Shown here piece after piece: positions 1-9,667 of a stretch of DNA of 35,757 bases. The stretch comes from Bremia lactucae (Eukaryota > Oomycota > Peronosporomycetes > Peronosporales > Peronosporaceae), in assembly GCF_004359215.1 (NCBI RefSeq), contig NC_090613.1, positions 5,172,179 through 5,207,935 on the forward strand, in the 5' to 3' direction. The notes beneath the pieces were generated by a model. It was given only the letters and a program-made list of their open reading frames with translations, did no database searches and was not told where the DNA came from. The stretch's first letter is position 1. Each line of letters starts with the position of its first letter. Both the position numbers and the translations under genes were made by a program.

Positions 1-1067
1 CTGTTGCGATTTCGCAACAACGTCGGACCCGCGACCGTTGCCCTTTTTTGCATACGGTCCAAAATTACGTTCAGTACCTTTTGAAGCTGGACGTGGGGCA
101 CTACACTCATGAGCGTAGTGTCCCAATTTTTGGCAGCGATGACATTTCTGCGATCGCTTATTGTTCGGAAAACGAGGTCTCTCGCTTACGACGTAAGAAA
201 GGTCAATGGGTTCTGGACCTCCTAATTCGTGTCGTCTTGGCGGACGATATGATGACGAACTAGCTTGAGCCTGTCTCAAGCTAAAGTCCTCCTGTTCCGC
301 AACGGATATTGCTTCTTCAAGCGTATCGGAACAGGTGGGTCTTTACGGGACCCTTGCATGAACACCGTAATCAACGTGTGTTCATGAACTGGTTTATTTG
401 TAATACAACGCGCTAAGAATCGTATGTGCTGGGCATATGCGTGAACATCACGCTTGCCTTGCTTGAGTTTCAGAAGCTCTGAACAAGCTCTGAACTCAGC
501 CCTTGGTGGTTCAAACGTCTGTTTGAGTCGGGTTTTAAAAGCCTCTAGCGACCCAAAGACGCATGGGTCGCGCAACTTGAGGCCCAATGCCCAAGTTTTG
601 GCACGACCCGTCAGATATGATTGAGCGAATGCGACTTGCATTTGCTCATCGATGATGTGACGTGCCCTTATGGCATCGTCCAACTCGACAAACCATCTCA
701 AGAGGGAGTCTTCTTCGACTCCTCTATACTTAGAGATGTCAATCTTAAAAGTTTCGGGACGACGCGTGTGCGTCATCCCAGGTACAGGGGTCCGTACCTG
801 TTGTAACCTCAACAGTTCTGCCTGTTGAGAGCCTTGCTGATTCAGCAAGGCTACTTTTTCCTTCATCTCGTCAAGTTCATGTTGTATGAACTTGGCGATG
901 GTTGAATGGAGGGCATCACTGTCCAAATTGGACAGCAATGCCAAAATTTCATCGTTTTCTACGGTCGAACTCATTCGTTCGACCGCACTTCTTTCTATTT
1001 CACTTAGAAAGGAGTTGCTTTCAGGGTAAACGTGATGCGTATTCCCACTATCATCGAACATGTCCAT
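1..1067 (-). pseudogene. LTR-retrotransposon gag (element A), frameshifted, runs off window
   Basis: Seen: an open frame runs from ATG at 1067 down to 276 (263 codons). It has a charged N-terminal half with a predicted helix (about residues 60-80) and a retroviral-type gag core at about residues 105-245 (segments YLTGRAKTWAL, LKQTFEPPRAEF, HAYAQHIRFLAR). The normal end of the core appears in another frame: a TLEEAI-like motif lies near 310, followed by a CCHC zinc knuckle (CHRCQKLGHYAHEC) at 144-103. At least one indel therefore lies near 310-350. Known: gag forms the particle, and the knuckle binds element RNA. The LTR and primer-binding site lie immediately upstream (to the right). Protease and RT would continue beyond position 1. 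Inferred: this copy is dead. The exact family was not assigned; the chain order fits Ty3/gypsy. Confidence 0.85.
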
Positions 1068-1103
1068 GTTAGATGTGGGAAATGTGGTCCTTGGACGGAC
1101 TAC

Positions 1104-1115
1104 AAAGTGCTACCA
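1104..1115 (-). other. Primer-binding site of element A
   Basis: On the minus strand the LTR ends in ...GTTACA, then two bases, then TGGTAGCACTTT. TGGTAGCA would pair with the ...TGCTACCA 3' end typical of initiator methionine tRNA. Position, spacing and the leading TGG all fit a reverse-transcription primer site. Only the first eight bases look convincing, so the tRNA identity is tentative. Confidence 0.55.
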
Positions 1116-1117
1116 GG

Positions 1118-1570
1118 TGTAACGGGGCACTACAACTTGTACTGTTTCAGTACAAGTCCACTTCGCACTGGTTCGGTTGCGAGTGGTGCCTTACGTTATT
1201 TCACGTACACTAGTACGTGCAGAGGAAGACTTCTCTTTAAGGTAACTAGCTTAAAGAGGGTAAAATGAAAACTGTATCCATATAATTAAGTATGTCTTCT
1301 CTCTATCTGTTAACTCTAACTTAATTATAAACTAATACTAAACATGCAATTGGATTCTTATCTTATCTTATCTGTCTCTCTCTTTTGCTTACATCTACAG
1401 CTTATTAGTCTGCGGAATAAATAGATATAATGGTCTATACATATTTATGGATAAGAATTCTGAATATTACTATATAAAGTAATATCCTCCAAATATTATC
1501 TACCTTTTAGATAATGTATTAATCAACAACCTTTAAGTGCTAATTTCATGTAACGATACACCCCGTTACA
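1118..1570 (-). repeat. LTR of family A (453 bp), complete
   Basis: The segment is bounded by perfect 10-bp inverted ends: TGTAACGGGG at 1118-1127 and CCCCGTTACA at 1561-1570 (TG...CA type). A second copy in plus orientation starts with the same bases at 29686, which fixes the LTR start. It sits directly upstream of the primer site and gag, so this is the 5' LTR of a minus-strand element. It contains a chain of short hairpins (1135-1258) near its downstream end. Confidence 0.8.
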
Positions 1571-1709
1571 CCAGTCACGGGGTAACCATGGAGTCAAATG
1601 TGAACCACACCCGAGTGGTGACGTTATTTAAGTAATTGACGATCACTGAAGTACACCAAGTGTACTTAACGGGGACTGTGTAACATTAGGGCAACTTTAG
1701 CCCGTTACA
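1571..1709 (-). repeat. Fragment of LTR family B abutting LTR A
   Basis: On the minus strand this begins TGTAACGGGCTAAAG and matches the first part of the LTRs at 23376-23933 and 33657-34188, including the palindrome AAGTACACCAAGTGTACTT (about 1654-1672) and the CCACTCGGGTGTGG block. Similarity fades near 1590, and the LTR A end follows at once. Inferred: element A inserted into, or recombined with, an older B-type LTR. Confidence 0.65.
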
Positions 1710-1881
1710 GTATCTTTGGCAGCTAATTTAAGCGAAAACACTGTAGAATGATCAAGAAGCTTTTAGTGGAGCAGTAGTAAAATCATATAACAGCAAATGT
1801 TTAAATCAAGCATTCCTAATCACTACTAAGAATTAAGTCATATCAAAAGTGAGCGTAATCTTATTTTTCCGGCTCGTGTTA
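1710..1881. other. Spacer between retroelement and UPRT 3' end
   Basis: AT-rich, with no ORF, repeat or RNA gene that I can recognise. It presumably holds the 3' untranslated region and polyadenylation site of the UPRT gene. Confidence 0.4.
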
Positions 1882-2910
1882 TTATAGCTTCTGCTTCTTG
1901 TAAGCAATCTCGACTTTCTCAGCTTGCGCGCCTGTTTGAAATTCGCGGTCGCCGGCGTCGCCGAGACCGGGCAGGATATAGCCATCCTGATACAAATAAT
2001 TAGATAATGCAAACCAAAAAGACATCGTGCAAAAGTCGTACCTCACTAAGCCCGTCGTCAATTGCGGCTAGAAAAATTTCCACACCTGGGTTCTCGGCGC
2101 AAACCTCCTGGAGACCCTGCATCGATGCAATTGCGCTTACAATTTTTATTTTCTTCACGCCCCAGGTTTTTAGGACCGCCAGCGTGGCAATTATCGTGCC
2201 AGCTAGGTCGACAAGGCGTTTTTTATTTATAACGAGTGCAAACAAAAAAAAGACAGTATATGTTTACTTGCCTGTAGCGATGACGGGCTCGAGAATGATC
2301 GCAACATCCACGTCACACTCCTTTGGAAGCTTATTGTAATACTGCACTGGTACGAGCGATTGCTTATTTCGGTACATACCTGGGCACAGTACTCTAATGC
2401 CAGTCTTACACAAATTGCATCTCAAAAATATCAAAATGTACCGATGTGGTGCACCGACGCGTTCGGCAAGACGTCAAGCATCGGTTCAACCTACAGTAGG
2501 AAATTTTTAAGTAAGCTTACCACCCATTAGACAAATCAAAATACCATTCCTAGCCCTGCGCGTAGAATTGGCACGAGCGCCACGGTTGTCGACAATTCGG
2601 CGCCTTGGTGGTCGCCCATTGGGGTCTTGATGTCTTTCGGAATCGTCTCAAGGTCATCACTAGCGTCGTATCTGCACCGAAAAAGTAATAAGAGCCGGTC
2701 ATATCAGCATATCAGAACACATTCTCCAAGTAGTTCCCACCCCAAGTAATAAGTCACTTCTCGAAGAAGATGACGAAACAGACGACCATCAGTGCGCTCG
2801 TCACGCAGCTTAGTTAGCTTATGGCGCAGCACTGGGTGCGTTGCGCACCAGACGGTACTATTATCCGCAAGCCCGTACTTCTTGTTGTCAACACGTGTGT
2901 TTCCCTTCAT
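1882..2910 (-). CDS. Uracil phosphoribosyltransferase, six exons
   Basis: Role (known): makes UMP and pyrophosphate from uracil and PRPP; cytosolic pyrimidine salvage. My model has exons 2741-2910, 2545-2671, 2442-2490, 2272-2379, 2042-2202 and 1882-1986, which add up to exactly 240 codons (239 residues), a usual length for the family. The spliced frame reads through the family blocks in order: THPVLRHKLTKLRD, VPILRAGLGM, PVQYYNKLP, the PRPP loop EPVIATAGT, IKIVSAIAS and the uracil-binding YILPGLGDAGDR. Introns are 54-69 bp; the one at 2203-2271 has a GC donor (G|GCAAGT), the others GT-AG. The PRPP loop begins with Glu where Asp is usual. The start ATG at 2910 is the first upstream of the conserved block. 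The SDR gene on the same strand ends 145 bp upstream. It looks intact and functional. Splice sites are inferred from frame and motifs only. Confidence 0.9.
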
Positions 2911-3055
2911 CGTCTCTTTTTGACGTGCGCGTGTGGCGGTAGAATAGATACTGCTTTACTGCTTTACTCGTTGCCGAACACCTTTCTACCAATTAGCGAA
3001 CATTACAAGCACAAACTTCAACAGAACAAGAATGTATGTAATATATTAAGATTCG

Positions 3056-4840
3056 CTACCATTCCGTCTCGTGAAAATCTTTAAGAAACTTGCCAAAAAC
3101 TGGCTTGTCGGATGTGTAGCCAGAAAAAATTGGGTCAAGCACACGAGCAGCGGCATCAATTTCATCGATGGGCGTCTGAAAGTCGTGCGCCTGCGCGTGT
3201 GCATGGGCTTTCGGGAGCGGATTCTCATCATTGATCCAGCCAGTATCGACGCTGGTCATGTAAATGCTCCGCTTGCTTAAATCTTCAGCGCATGTACGGG
3301 TCATCATATTCAAAGCAGCCTTCGCCATGTTGGTATGCGGGTGGTTTGGCGTCTTGTAGCGGTAAAACTTGCCCTCCATGGCGCTCACGTTCACAATAAA
3401 CTTCTTTTCCGTCTTTCCAGACTTCTCCAACAGCGGCACCAAGCGATTGTTCAATATAAACGGCGCTAACGTATTAATCGCAAATACCTCTGCAACTTCT
3501 GGCGTGGCAACTTCACCCATGCGCAAAAGCCACGAATTGCGCGAGCGAAGATCCACCTGCTGACCATTTACATCTACCATTCCCTCGGGAAACGCCTCCG
3601 TGTGATCATTAGGATGGTCTTCCCCAGCAATCATTGGCACTTGTGACTTTAAGGAAGAAGACATGGCAACGCTGCCGCCAGCGTTTAAGAAAGTTCCTGT
3701 GCTGGAAGACGCAGGCAGAGCCAGCGACCTCATGTGCATCTCAAATTCATGCTGGTGATTCATCAACATCTGAACCTTCATCAAACTCCCTTTAAGAGCT
3801 TTCGTCTCTTTGTCTACAAGCGGTTTATAATACGTTGGCGGCCGACGCACAGTCTGACACGCGTTGTGTACAATCATATCCAAACGAGAGTAACGAAGAA
3901 AAACAAAGTCGCAGAATTGCTCTAAGTGCACTAGATCACGAAAGTCGATGCCAAAAATCTGAAGACGGTCTTTAAAAGTTTCAAACTCGGGGTGCTTTGC
4001 AAAACGTTCGGCTGCGTCATGAGGAAAGCGCGTGGTAGCAATGACGGCTGCCCCAGCCAGCAACAACTTTACCGCAGCCTGGAATCCAATCTTCACGCGA
4101 GCGCCAGTAATAAGAGCCACCTTGCCACGTAAATCCGACGACTGGAAGCGTTTGCAAAAATTAAGCTCCGCACAACGCGGACACAATTGATCGTAGAAAT
4201 GGTGAATCTTGTCGAAACGACTCTTGCACGCATAGCATGAGCGGAAGCCCAGCAGCGCACTTGCTTCCTTCATGAAAGCTAAAGCCTCTTCTTCGCGAGC
4301 ATGCTGTGCATCGTCCGTACAAAGCTGTTGCAACTCTACCTCGGCACCGTCATCCAATGCATTCGAGGAGATGAACATATCTTCATCGGCAACGCCATCT
4401 GCAATCATAGGAATGGCATCAGCCTCTTCCTTGCCTTGCTTCAGTAGCGACTCGAGCTTGGCAAGTCGCTTGCGACGCAGTGTCGAGCTGTTGATATGAC
4501 GGCGGTCATGCATCTTGCGCTGATTAAATCGAGCGTGTTTTTCTTCACGAATAGCTTTGTCTTCGAGAAATTTCTTACGACCAACTCCGCCAAACTTACG
4601 ACCTTCCATGTATTCGGACAAAGGCGCCAACTTCTTACGCATGTCACGCATATTGCGCTGCTCTAAGAGATCATTACGCTTTCCCAGCGTATCCAGTACA
4701 TTATATGTGATACTCATCTCCTCATCAGTAAATGGCATTTCTTCCATGTGCATCATTAGGACCTTAGCCTCGCACGGTTCAGGTAACACTACGTTTTGCG
4801 TTGCCAGTGTTGAAATGGTGGCTATGCTTCGCACCAGCAA
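3056..4840 (-). CDS. Short-chain dehydrogenase/reductase with N-terminal zinc ribbon
   Basis: A 594-residue single-exon frame ending in TAG. Residues 1-200 are a charged, partly helical extension with no domain I recognise. Residues 202-223 carry CYAC...CPRC, a likely zinc ribbon. From about 238 there is a Rossmann fold of the SDR family: VALITGARVKIG (nucleotide-binding TGxxxxxG), HNACQT at 325-330 (the NNAG equivalent) and N455. Ser486 is in the active-site region, but the YxxxK tyrosine is replaced: the sequence is TNMAK (Thr503, Lys507). Known: classical SDRs use Tyr-Lys for hydride transfer. Inferred: altered chemistry or a non-catalytic role; the substrate is unknown. It is much longer than a plain SDR (about 250-300 residues). 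Met29 or Met30 are alternative starts. It is divergent from the small gene at 5038, with 197 bp between them. Confidence 0.85.
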   Translation of the reverse strand: MLVRSIATISTLATQNVVLPEPCEAKVLMMHMEEMPFTDEEMSITYNVLDTLGKRNDLLEQRNMRDMRKKLAPLSEYMEGRKFGGVGRKKFLEDKAIREEKHARFNQRKMHDRRHINSSTLRRKRLAKLESLLKQGKEEADAIPMIADGVADEDMFISSNALDDGAEVELQQLCTDDAQHAREEEALAFMKEASALLGFRSCYACKSRFDKIHHFYDQLCPRCAELNFCKRFQSSDLRGKVALITGARVKIGFQAAVKLLLAGAAVIATTRFPHDAAERFAKHPEFETFKDRLQIFGIDFRDLVHLEQFCDFVFLRYSRLDMIVHNACQTVRRPPTYYKPLVDKETKALKGSLMKVQMLMNHQHEFEMHMRSLALPASSSTGTFLNAGGSVAMSSSLKSQVPMIAGEDHPNDHTEAFPEGMVDVNGQQVDLRSRNSWLLRMGEVATPEVAEVFAINTLAPFILNNRLVPLLEKSGKTEKKFIVNVSAMEGKFYRYKTPNHPHTNMAKAALNMMTRTCAEDLSKRSIYMTSVDTGWINDENPLPKAHAHAQAHDFQTPIDEIDAAARVLDPIFSGYTSDKPVFGKFLKDFHETEW

Positions 4841-5037
4841 ATTTTGTGTATAGTACTCCTTCGAATGCTAATTTCACAATTTTTGCCCCAAGTCCTTATC
4901 AAATGAAGTCTATGAATTGGCCGAAGTCTCGTATATTTCTGATTACTTTCCTGTTGCATTAAATTTATATATGGCTGGCTTTAAAACAAATTTACAAATT
5001 AGCTTTTTCTTTTACTTAAGATTGCATTGACAAGGCG
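4841..5037. promoter_or_regulatory. Divergent intergenic region between SDR and small membrane-protein gene
   Basis: These 197 bp separate two genes transcribed away from each other, so both promoters must lie here. The region is AT-rich. I see no oomycete initiator motif that I would call with confidence. Confidence 0.45.
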
Positions 5038-5377
5038 ATGTCGGTGACTGCGTTTGTAGCTGGAGTGGCGATTGGTGGGCTACGTTACGGCGCCTTCAAG
5101 TTTCAATTATTTAAACGCGAAAATTTCGTGCTGGACTTATTAAACCAATTTAAAGAAGACCTTCACGGCGTTCGTGTACGTACCAACCACCGATCCTGTA
5201 AATAATCAAATGAAGTGATTACTATGTATCTGGCCATAGCGAAAGACGCGAAGTGAAAAGCGCTACGAGTCGCTCCCAAGTCGGGAGCACGAATATTACA
5301 CGTACGTCCGTGAGGGATGGAACTCCAAGGTGCTGGCATTCCGCAACAAGACGTACGAATTTTTCCAGGCAAAATGA
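5038..5377 (+). CDS. Small two-exon hypothetical membrane protein (91 aa)
   Basis: Neither exon is long enough to stand out alone. Exon 1 is 5038-5175, starting at ATG with MSVTAFVAGVAIGGL, a hydrophobic stretch (about residues 3-15) suiting one short membrane segment. Exon 2 is 5240-5377, starting RKTRSEKRYES and ending at TGA. The 64-bp intron (5176-5239) has GT...AG ends (CGT|GTACGT, CCATAG|CGA). Each exon is exactly 138 nt, and the joined frame gives 46+45 residues plus stop. The C-terminal half is charged and aromatic (EHEYYTYVREGW). Without splicing the frame would stop after 56 residues. I do not recognise the family. The size, short N-terminal membrane segment and basic middle resemble small mitochondrial inner-membrane proteins, but that is a guess. 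Confidence 0.6.
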
Positions 5378-6369
5378 GCTAGTAGGAATTGGTACTGGTC
5401 CGCTCAATCCACGGCATTGTTAATTTGAATCGACCTACTATCTTCAAGTTTATTAAATTACTATTTATCGACTGTGCTGTGGCACTAGGCGATAAAAACC
5501 ATGCGACGCTCCATGATAAGCACTTTGCTTTTCAGCGCGAGCACAAATAATTGCTGCTTGAACATTCAAAGCTTAATAACATTCTCGCATATCTTAGTGC
5601 ACACTTGCGATGGCTCTTGAACTGCTTCACTTTCCTGTCAAGACACCTAATATTCTTCTAGAAACGACGTAACAGCAGTCCGTCTGTGCTATGGTTAGTG
5701 CAGATTCAGACAAGGAAGCGGGCGTCTGAACAACATTGTAACTACAGATTTAGATTCTTCTCACCCCGACATCAATCCACGCGTGCTTAAACTCAATGTG
5801 TTTGTTGTGTCTTTGACGTCGCAAATTCGGAATACGTAGATCAAGTTAAAGATAAAGACAGCACCTGCCGAATTCTTATCTAAACTTATGAGCTACCTTC
5901 ATCCCCACTGCATCTTTCCGTAGCGTGGTAATAGCAAAACAAAGCGAGCGTGACCTACCAACCAGGATCACTTGGAATTCAATAACATGAGCAATTCCTA
6001 CATCGCGCATCTCGTTCACTTGCTTGCTTCTCGATTGTCAGTCAAGTGTAAGAACAATCCAAATCAACTAGCGTTTTTTATCGGTCAATATCAGAATTGA
6101 CACATACTAAAAAGCTTAAGCATTCTATTGTGCGCAAACGTCACCATTTCTAATATATCCATCTAAATTGCCATCTAAAATGTCCTTCCCTGCAATTGAC
6201 GCCGCGCTCCTCCCTCTTTGGTAAGCCGCTTCCCTATCTGCTCTTAATCCAAGGAGTTCAATTCTTTACCTCGCGACATCGAACGGCAGTTCTAGCGCTA
6301 GCTGGGAATATATGTGCGTACGAAAGCCCAAAAGATTATCACTCCCCTAAATCCCCTGCCTTGCGCCGT
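5378..6369. other. Intergenic stretch, about 1 kb, no gene seen
   Basis: I found no coding frame with family motifs, no tRNA-like fold and no repeat. Short open frames here (for example one of 70 codons near 6196) have no supporting pattern. It lies between the 3' ends of the plus-strand small gene and the minus-strand PSP1 gene, so it should hold both transcript ends. Confidence 0.5.
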
Positions 6370-9147
6370 TTAATTAGCCTCAAATTCATTCCCCGCTTTC
6401 TTCCCTGAGGAAACGACTTGTTGTAGCCAAATGCGCGTCTTGTAGATAGCAAAGAGGTCACGCACAAGTTCTCGGAAATCAATTCGACTGAAAAGATATA
6501 TAAAAAATAGAATTAAACATGAAACAATTTATAACCAAGTCCACACGTCAAAATTTAACACGTACCGGTCAGCTTCGAAAAAAAACGTCAGCTTGTGACG
6601 GTCAAACTGATACTCAGCATCAATCACATTCATTGGTAGGAGACGCTGACGCACTTTGCTCTTGCAAACTTCATAAACCTCGTGCTCCTCTTTCCGCTGC
6701 AATAATGTACGATCATACATATTCACTAGGTACCCAAGCATTTAAGTCAATAGTAAGCTTACCTGCTCGTTCAGCATGTCACATTCCCGCTGGTTTGCCA
6801 CGCAAATTATCTTCTTCGTTAAAAGGTCATGACGCTTGCAACGACCGATAAATTCCTCGCCAGGGCTTCCAAATTCACCCGATCCAATTTTAGAGGGGTC
6901 TGCAGTGCGCTGTACGATCCGGCCGATGTCCTCACCTCGGTCTGCCTCTACCTAGAAGCTCGTTTTTAAACATTATACTTCCTTGATAATTACACGCAAA
7001 CGCTCAAAAAAACATACCTTAACGTATTCTCCAGGCTTGAAAGATGCACGGCCAGCAAAGATTTCCTGCCGGCCTCTTTTAAATTCCACATCGTAATACG
7101 CTTCAGGTGGCGGCGGAGGAAAATGGGAAGTGCCATTAACGCTGCATCCACGCATATCAGGAGGTAGAGGAGGCGACAAGTCTATTTGCTTGCGTAACCA
7201 ATCGAAACCGCCACCAGCAGAGTTACTGCGATTTAAAGAGGGGTACTCCAACGGGGGCGCTGAGGCAAAAATCTGGAGTCCCTCCATCGACTGGCTTCGC
7301 ATTTGGCGTGTCATCGTGTAATTTCCATATTCTATACTGTACGAACGCATACCGCGACCCGTGTTATTCTGGTGCGACTGGTTTTCCTGTTGATCATCAG
7401 GGTAAAAGTCTTGATAAGGTGGCACTGCAAATGCATCGGAATATCGACGATACGGCATCGGGGGTCCGTACTAAATAATTAAATAAAAGACAAAATGTAT
7501 CATAACAACGTTAAAAGAAAACACACCAAAACCTGAGTGAGACAAGAGAAACCAACCTGGAATTGGTGCATAGGAGAATCAGTCGGAATGCTGACGCGCG
7601 GCAGACGAACACCGGTATGTGGAGGCTGCATCATGTTACTTCCAGGATATAAAGTACGATGAGCCTGCGAGATTTCTGGCCCAGTTGCTTGTTGCGGTGG
7701 CACACGGTGGTGAGGTACAGGCGCAAATGGCTTGTTGCCGTTAAACGGATTGTACCCGTCCGGGCCATACGCTTGCGAATACGAGAATGATCGCGCACGT
7801 GATCGCTGCAGTGGTTCTTGAGGTGGGGGTAGTGGTGGATTCCTCTCATGCGCACGCTCAAAAGTGAAATCGACTGACGAGGCCCTTGTATCTTTTGAAG
7901 ACCTTTGATCATTCGGTAAGCGAAATAATGGTCCTGTTAAAACACCGTAGAGACTTACCCACAATCACATTTACTCACCTTGGGTAACCCTGGTAGTCCT
8001 CATCATACTGATTCCTGGTCTCACTGTTGCCATATCCAGTACAAGCCATGTCAGCATCTAAAAAACAAATTGCTCGAAACTTGCATCGAACGTACGTGGA
8101 GAGCAGCGAGCTGACACTGCTACCGCGGAACAGATCAACATGCCTGTCGCCATTCGTGAAGGATGATCCAAAGCGTGGTGACGTCATGAGATACTCTTCG
8201 TCCTGCAATTGCCATGTCTGTGCATCCTTCCTGCTTCCAAGCACGGGAGACTTGACCAACGAGTTCGCATGAATATTACTGCCACCGTCCATACTGACAG
8301 TTCGCGGTGGACGTGGGAGCTGTGAAAGCACGGGCAAACAGCCTTCTGCAAAGGGTACACCCGCGGAAGGCGGAGCTGGTACTGGTCCCACGTCCGACTG
8401 GTTTGATAGCGGCTCCAGATGCTGTTCTTCTTCATTCGAAGAGTCGTTAATCGACGAAGCTGAAGACGAAAGACAAGAGCTTGCAACCTTACGAAAGCTA
8501 GACACGTGCTTGAGCATCGCATCTCCTTTCTCTCGAAGGGAAGAGCTACTTCCAAACGCCGCGGAGGATGGCGACCGGAGGCACCCATAAGCATCAGAAG
8601 CTCGAAAATCGTCTGACTGATTGTCAATTGACATGGGCGGTGAAAGCGGCTCTGGTGAACTCGTGAGCGTCGGAGGTGGAGACGCTACGCGACGGCCCAG
8701 CGGACGCCAGGCGTTCGACGGCAGAGACGACATTTTGCCTTCGCTCATCGACATTCCGCGCGGCTTGGACTGACAGCGACCAAAGGAGATATCAGCACCC
8801 GGATGGTGGTGATGAAGGCGTGTAGGCGATACCGAACGCGCCTCCGAGTCGGCTGTGGACAACGCCATCATGCTCGTGGATAGAAACTCAGACCACTCGT
8901 CTTGTGGGTACGCGCCGCCGCTTAAACAATCGAGCGATGAGTGACGCGTGCGGTGCATGGCAGTAAAGCTTATTGTTAATGCGTGGGGCTCAACCCCAAA
9001 CGGGTTACCGAGGCGATAGCTGCGGCGTTTGTTACTTCCCGGGTGCTTGCTCGCTTTGAAGTTGCGGACTGACTCGTACTCTGTATGATACGGTCCTTTT
9101 TCCTTCTTTCCGTTTATATTTTTGCGCCCCGTTGTTGATGCATACAA
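6370..9147 (-). CDS. PSP1-domain protein, six exons (801 aa)
   Basis: My exon model is 7979-9147, 7557-7902, 7018-7470, 6763-6951, 6566-6696 and 6370-6487, which sums to 802 codons with the stop. The introns (76, 86, 66, 66 and 78 bp) are all GT...AG. Residues 1-620 are Ser/Pro-rich and low in complexity (PPLPPDMR, FPPPPPEAYY), probably disordered. The PSP1 region begins at YYDVEFKRG (about 626) and includes ADRGEDIGRIV, the conserved IDAEYQFDRHKLTFFF and IDFRELVRDLF, ending in LQQVVSSGKK. Known: PSP1 domains occur in yeast, kinetoplastid and bacterial proteins tied to RNA or regulatory roles; biochemistry is poorly defined. The exon 1/2 join was set by frame: the obvious acceptor (...AACAG) gives a stop, while the AAAG acceptor at 7903 keeps the frame. 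The exact start is uncertain. It is divergent from the 9668 gene. Confidence 0.85.
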
Positions 9148-9667
9148 TTTCTAAATGCTCCAAGGGACCAGCCGCAGCTAAACAAACAGATTGTGTCACA
9201 CAAATGCGGACCAATTTTGCAGGATATAGTTTTTCAATCTAGCGTCACCGCGAACAGCATATCTCCGTTCATCAGATTTGCTCTTGCAAGTTGTTATTAC
9301 AGCATTTCTCCGTTCATCAGATTTGCTCATGCGAAGTTGTTAATATAGAACAGCGTTTCAGAATGCGTCCTTGCCAGTGCGCATCGTTATCAAGACATCC
9401 TATATTTTCTTTCAGAGTTCCTTACACTAGTAGATAGGCAAATTATCGGGCCTATTGTGAAACCTACACTTGATAATGATTCTAGCCTCACTTAAGTTTC
9501 CATAACCTTTCAGTGCCAATTCCTTGTTGCGATCAAAGAGGCGCAACAATAAATGCATAATCCCCTACGGCAACTATCAATAATTCCGAAACGCCTTCGA
9601 CGAGTAGCTTATTCGTGTCTCACCGTCTCCAGCTGAGACCTTTATTTAAGACACGTCCTAGGCTCAG
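9148..9667. promoter_or_regulatory. Divergent promoter region between PSP1 gene and VSD-PDE gene
   Basis: A 520-bp region shared by two genes that point away from each other. It contains one direct tandem duplication (9255-9347) and otherwise no motif that I can assign. No coding frame is supported in it. Confidence 0.45.
9255..9347. repeat. Imperfect tandem duplication, about 46 bp x 2
   Basis: The unit beginning AGCATATCTCCGTTCATC (9255-9300) is repeated as AGCATTTCTCCGTTCATC (9301-9347), with a shared core of TCTCCGTTCATCAGATTTGC followed by a diverged GCAAGTTGTTA/GCGAAGTTGTTA end. It sits in the divergent promoter region. Confidence 0.75.

Noticed and set aside
1118..1709. One 592-bp LTR running TGTAACGGGG...CCCGTTACA
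   Set aside because: The second LTR A copy starts exactly at TGTAACGGGG (29686), and 1571-1709 matches a different LTR type, so two LTRs abut here.
2525..2544. Apparent frameshift with two stops in UPRT after GLGM
   Set aside because: A GT donor directly after the ATG codon of GLGM and the CTGTAG acceptor at 2491 give a 54-bp intron that restores the frame; no mutation is needed.
6196..6408. A 70-codon plus-strand frame near the PSP1 3' end
   Set aside because: No motif or exon partner is visible, and the segment overlaps the last exon of the PSP1 gene on the other strand.
8184..8627. Long minus-strand frame within PSP1 exon 1 (147 codons)
   Set aside because: It is an alternative frame of a Ser/Pro-rich exon and has no motif of its own.
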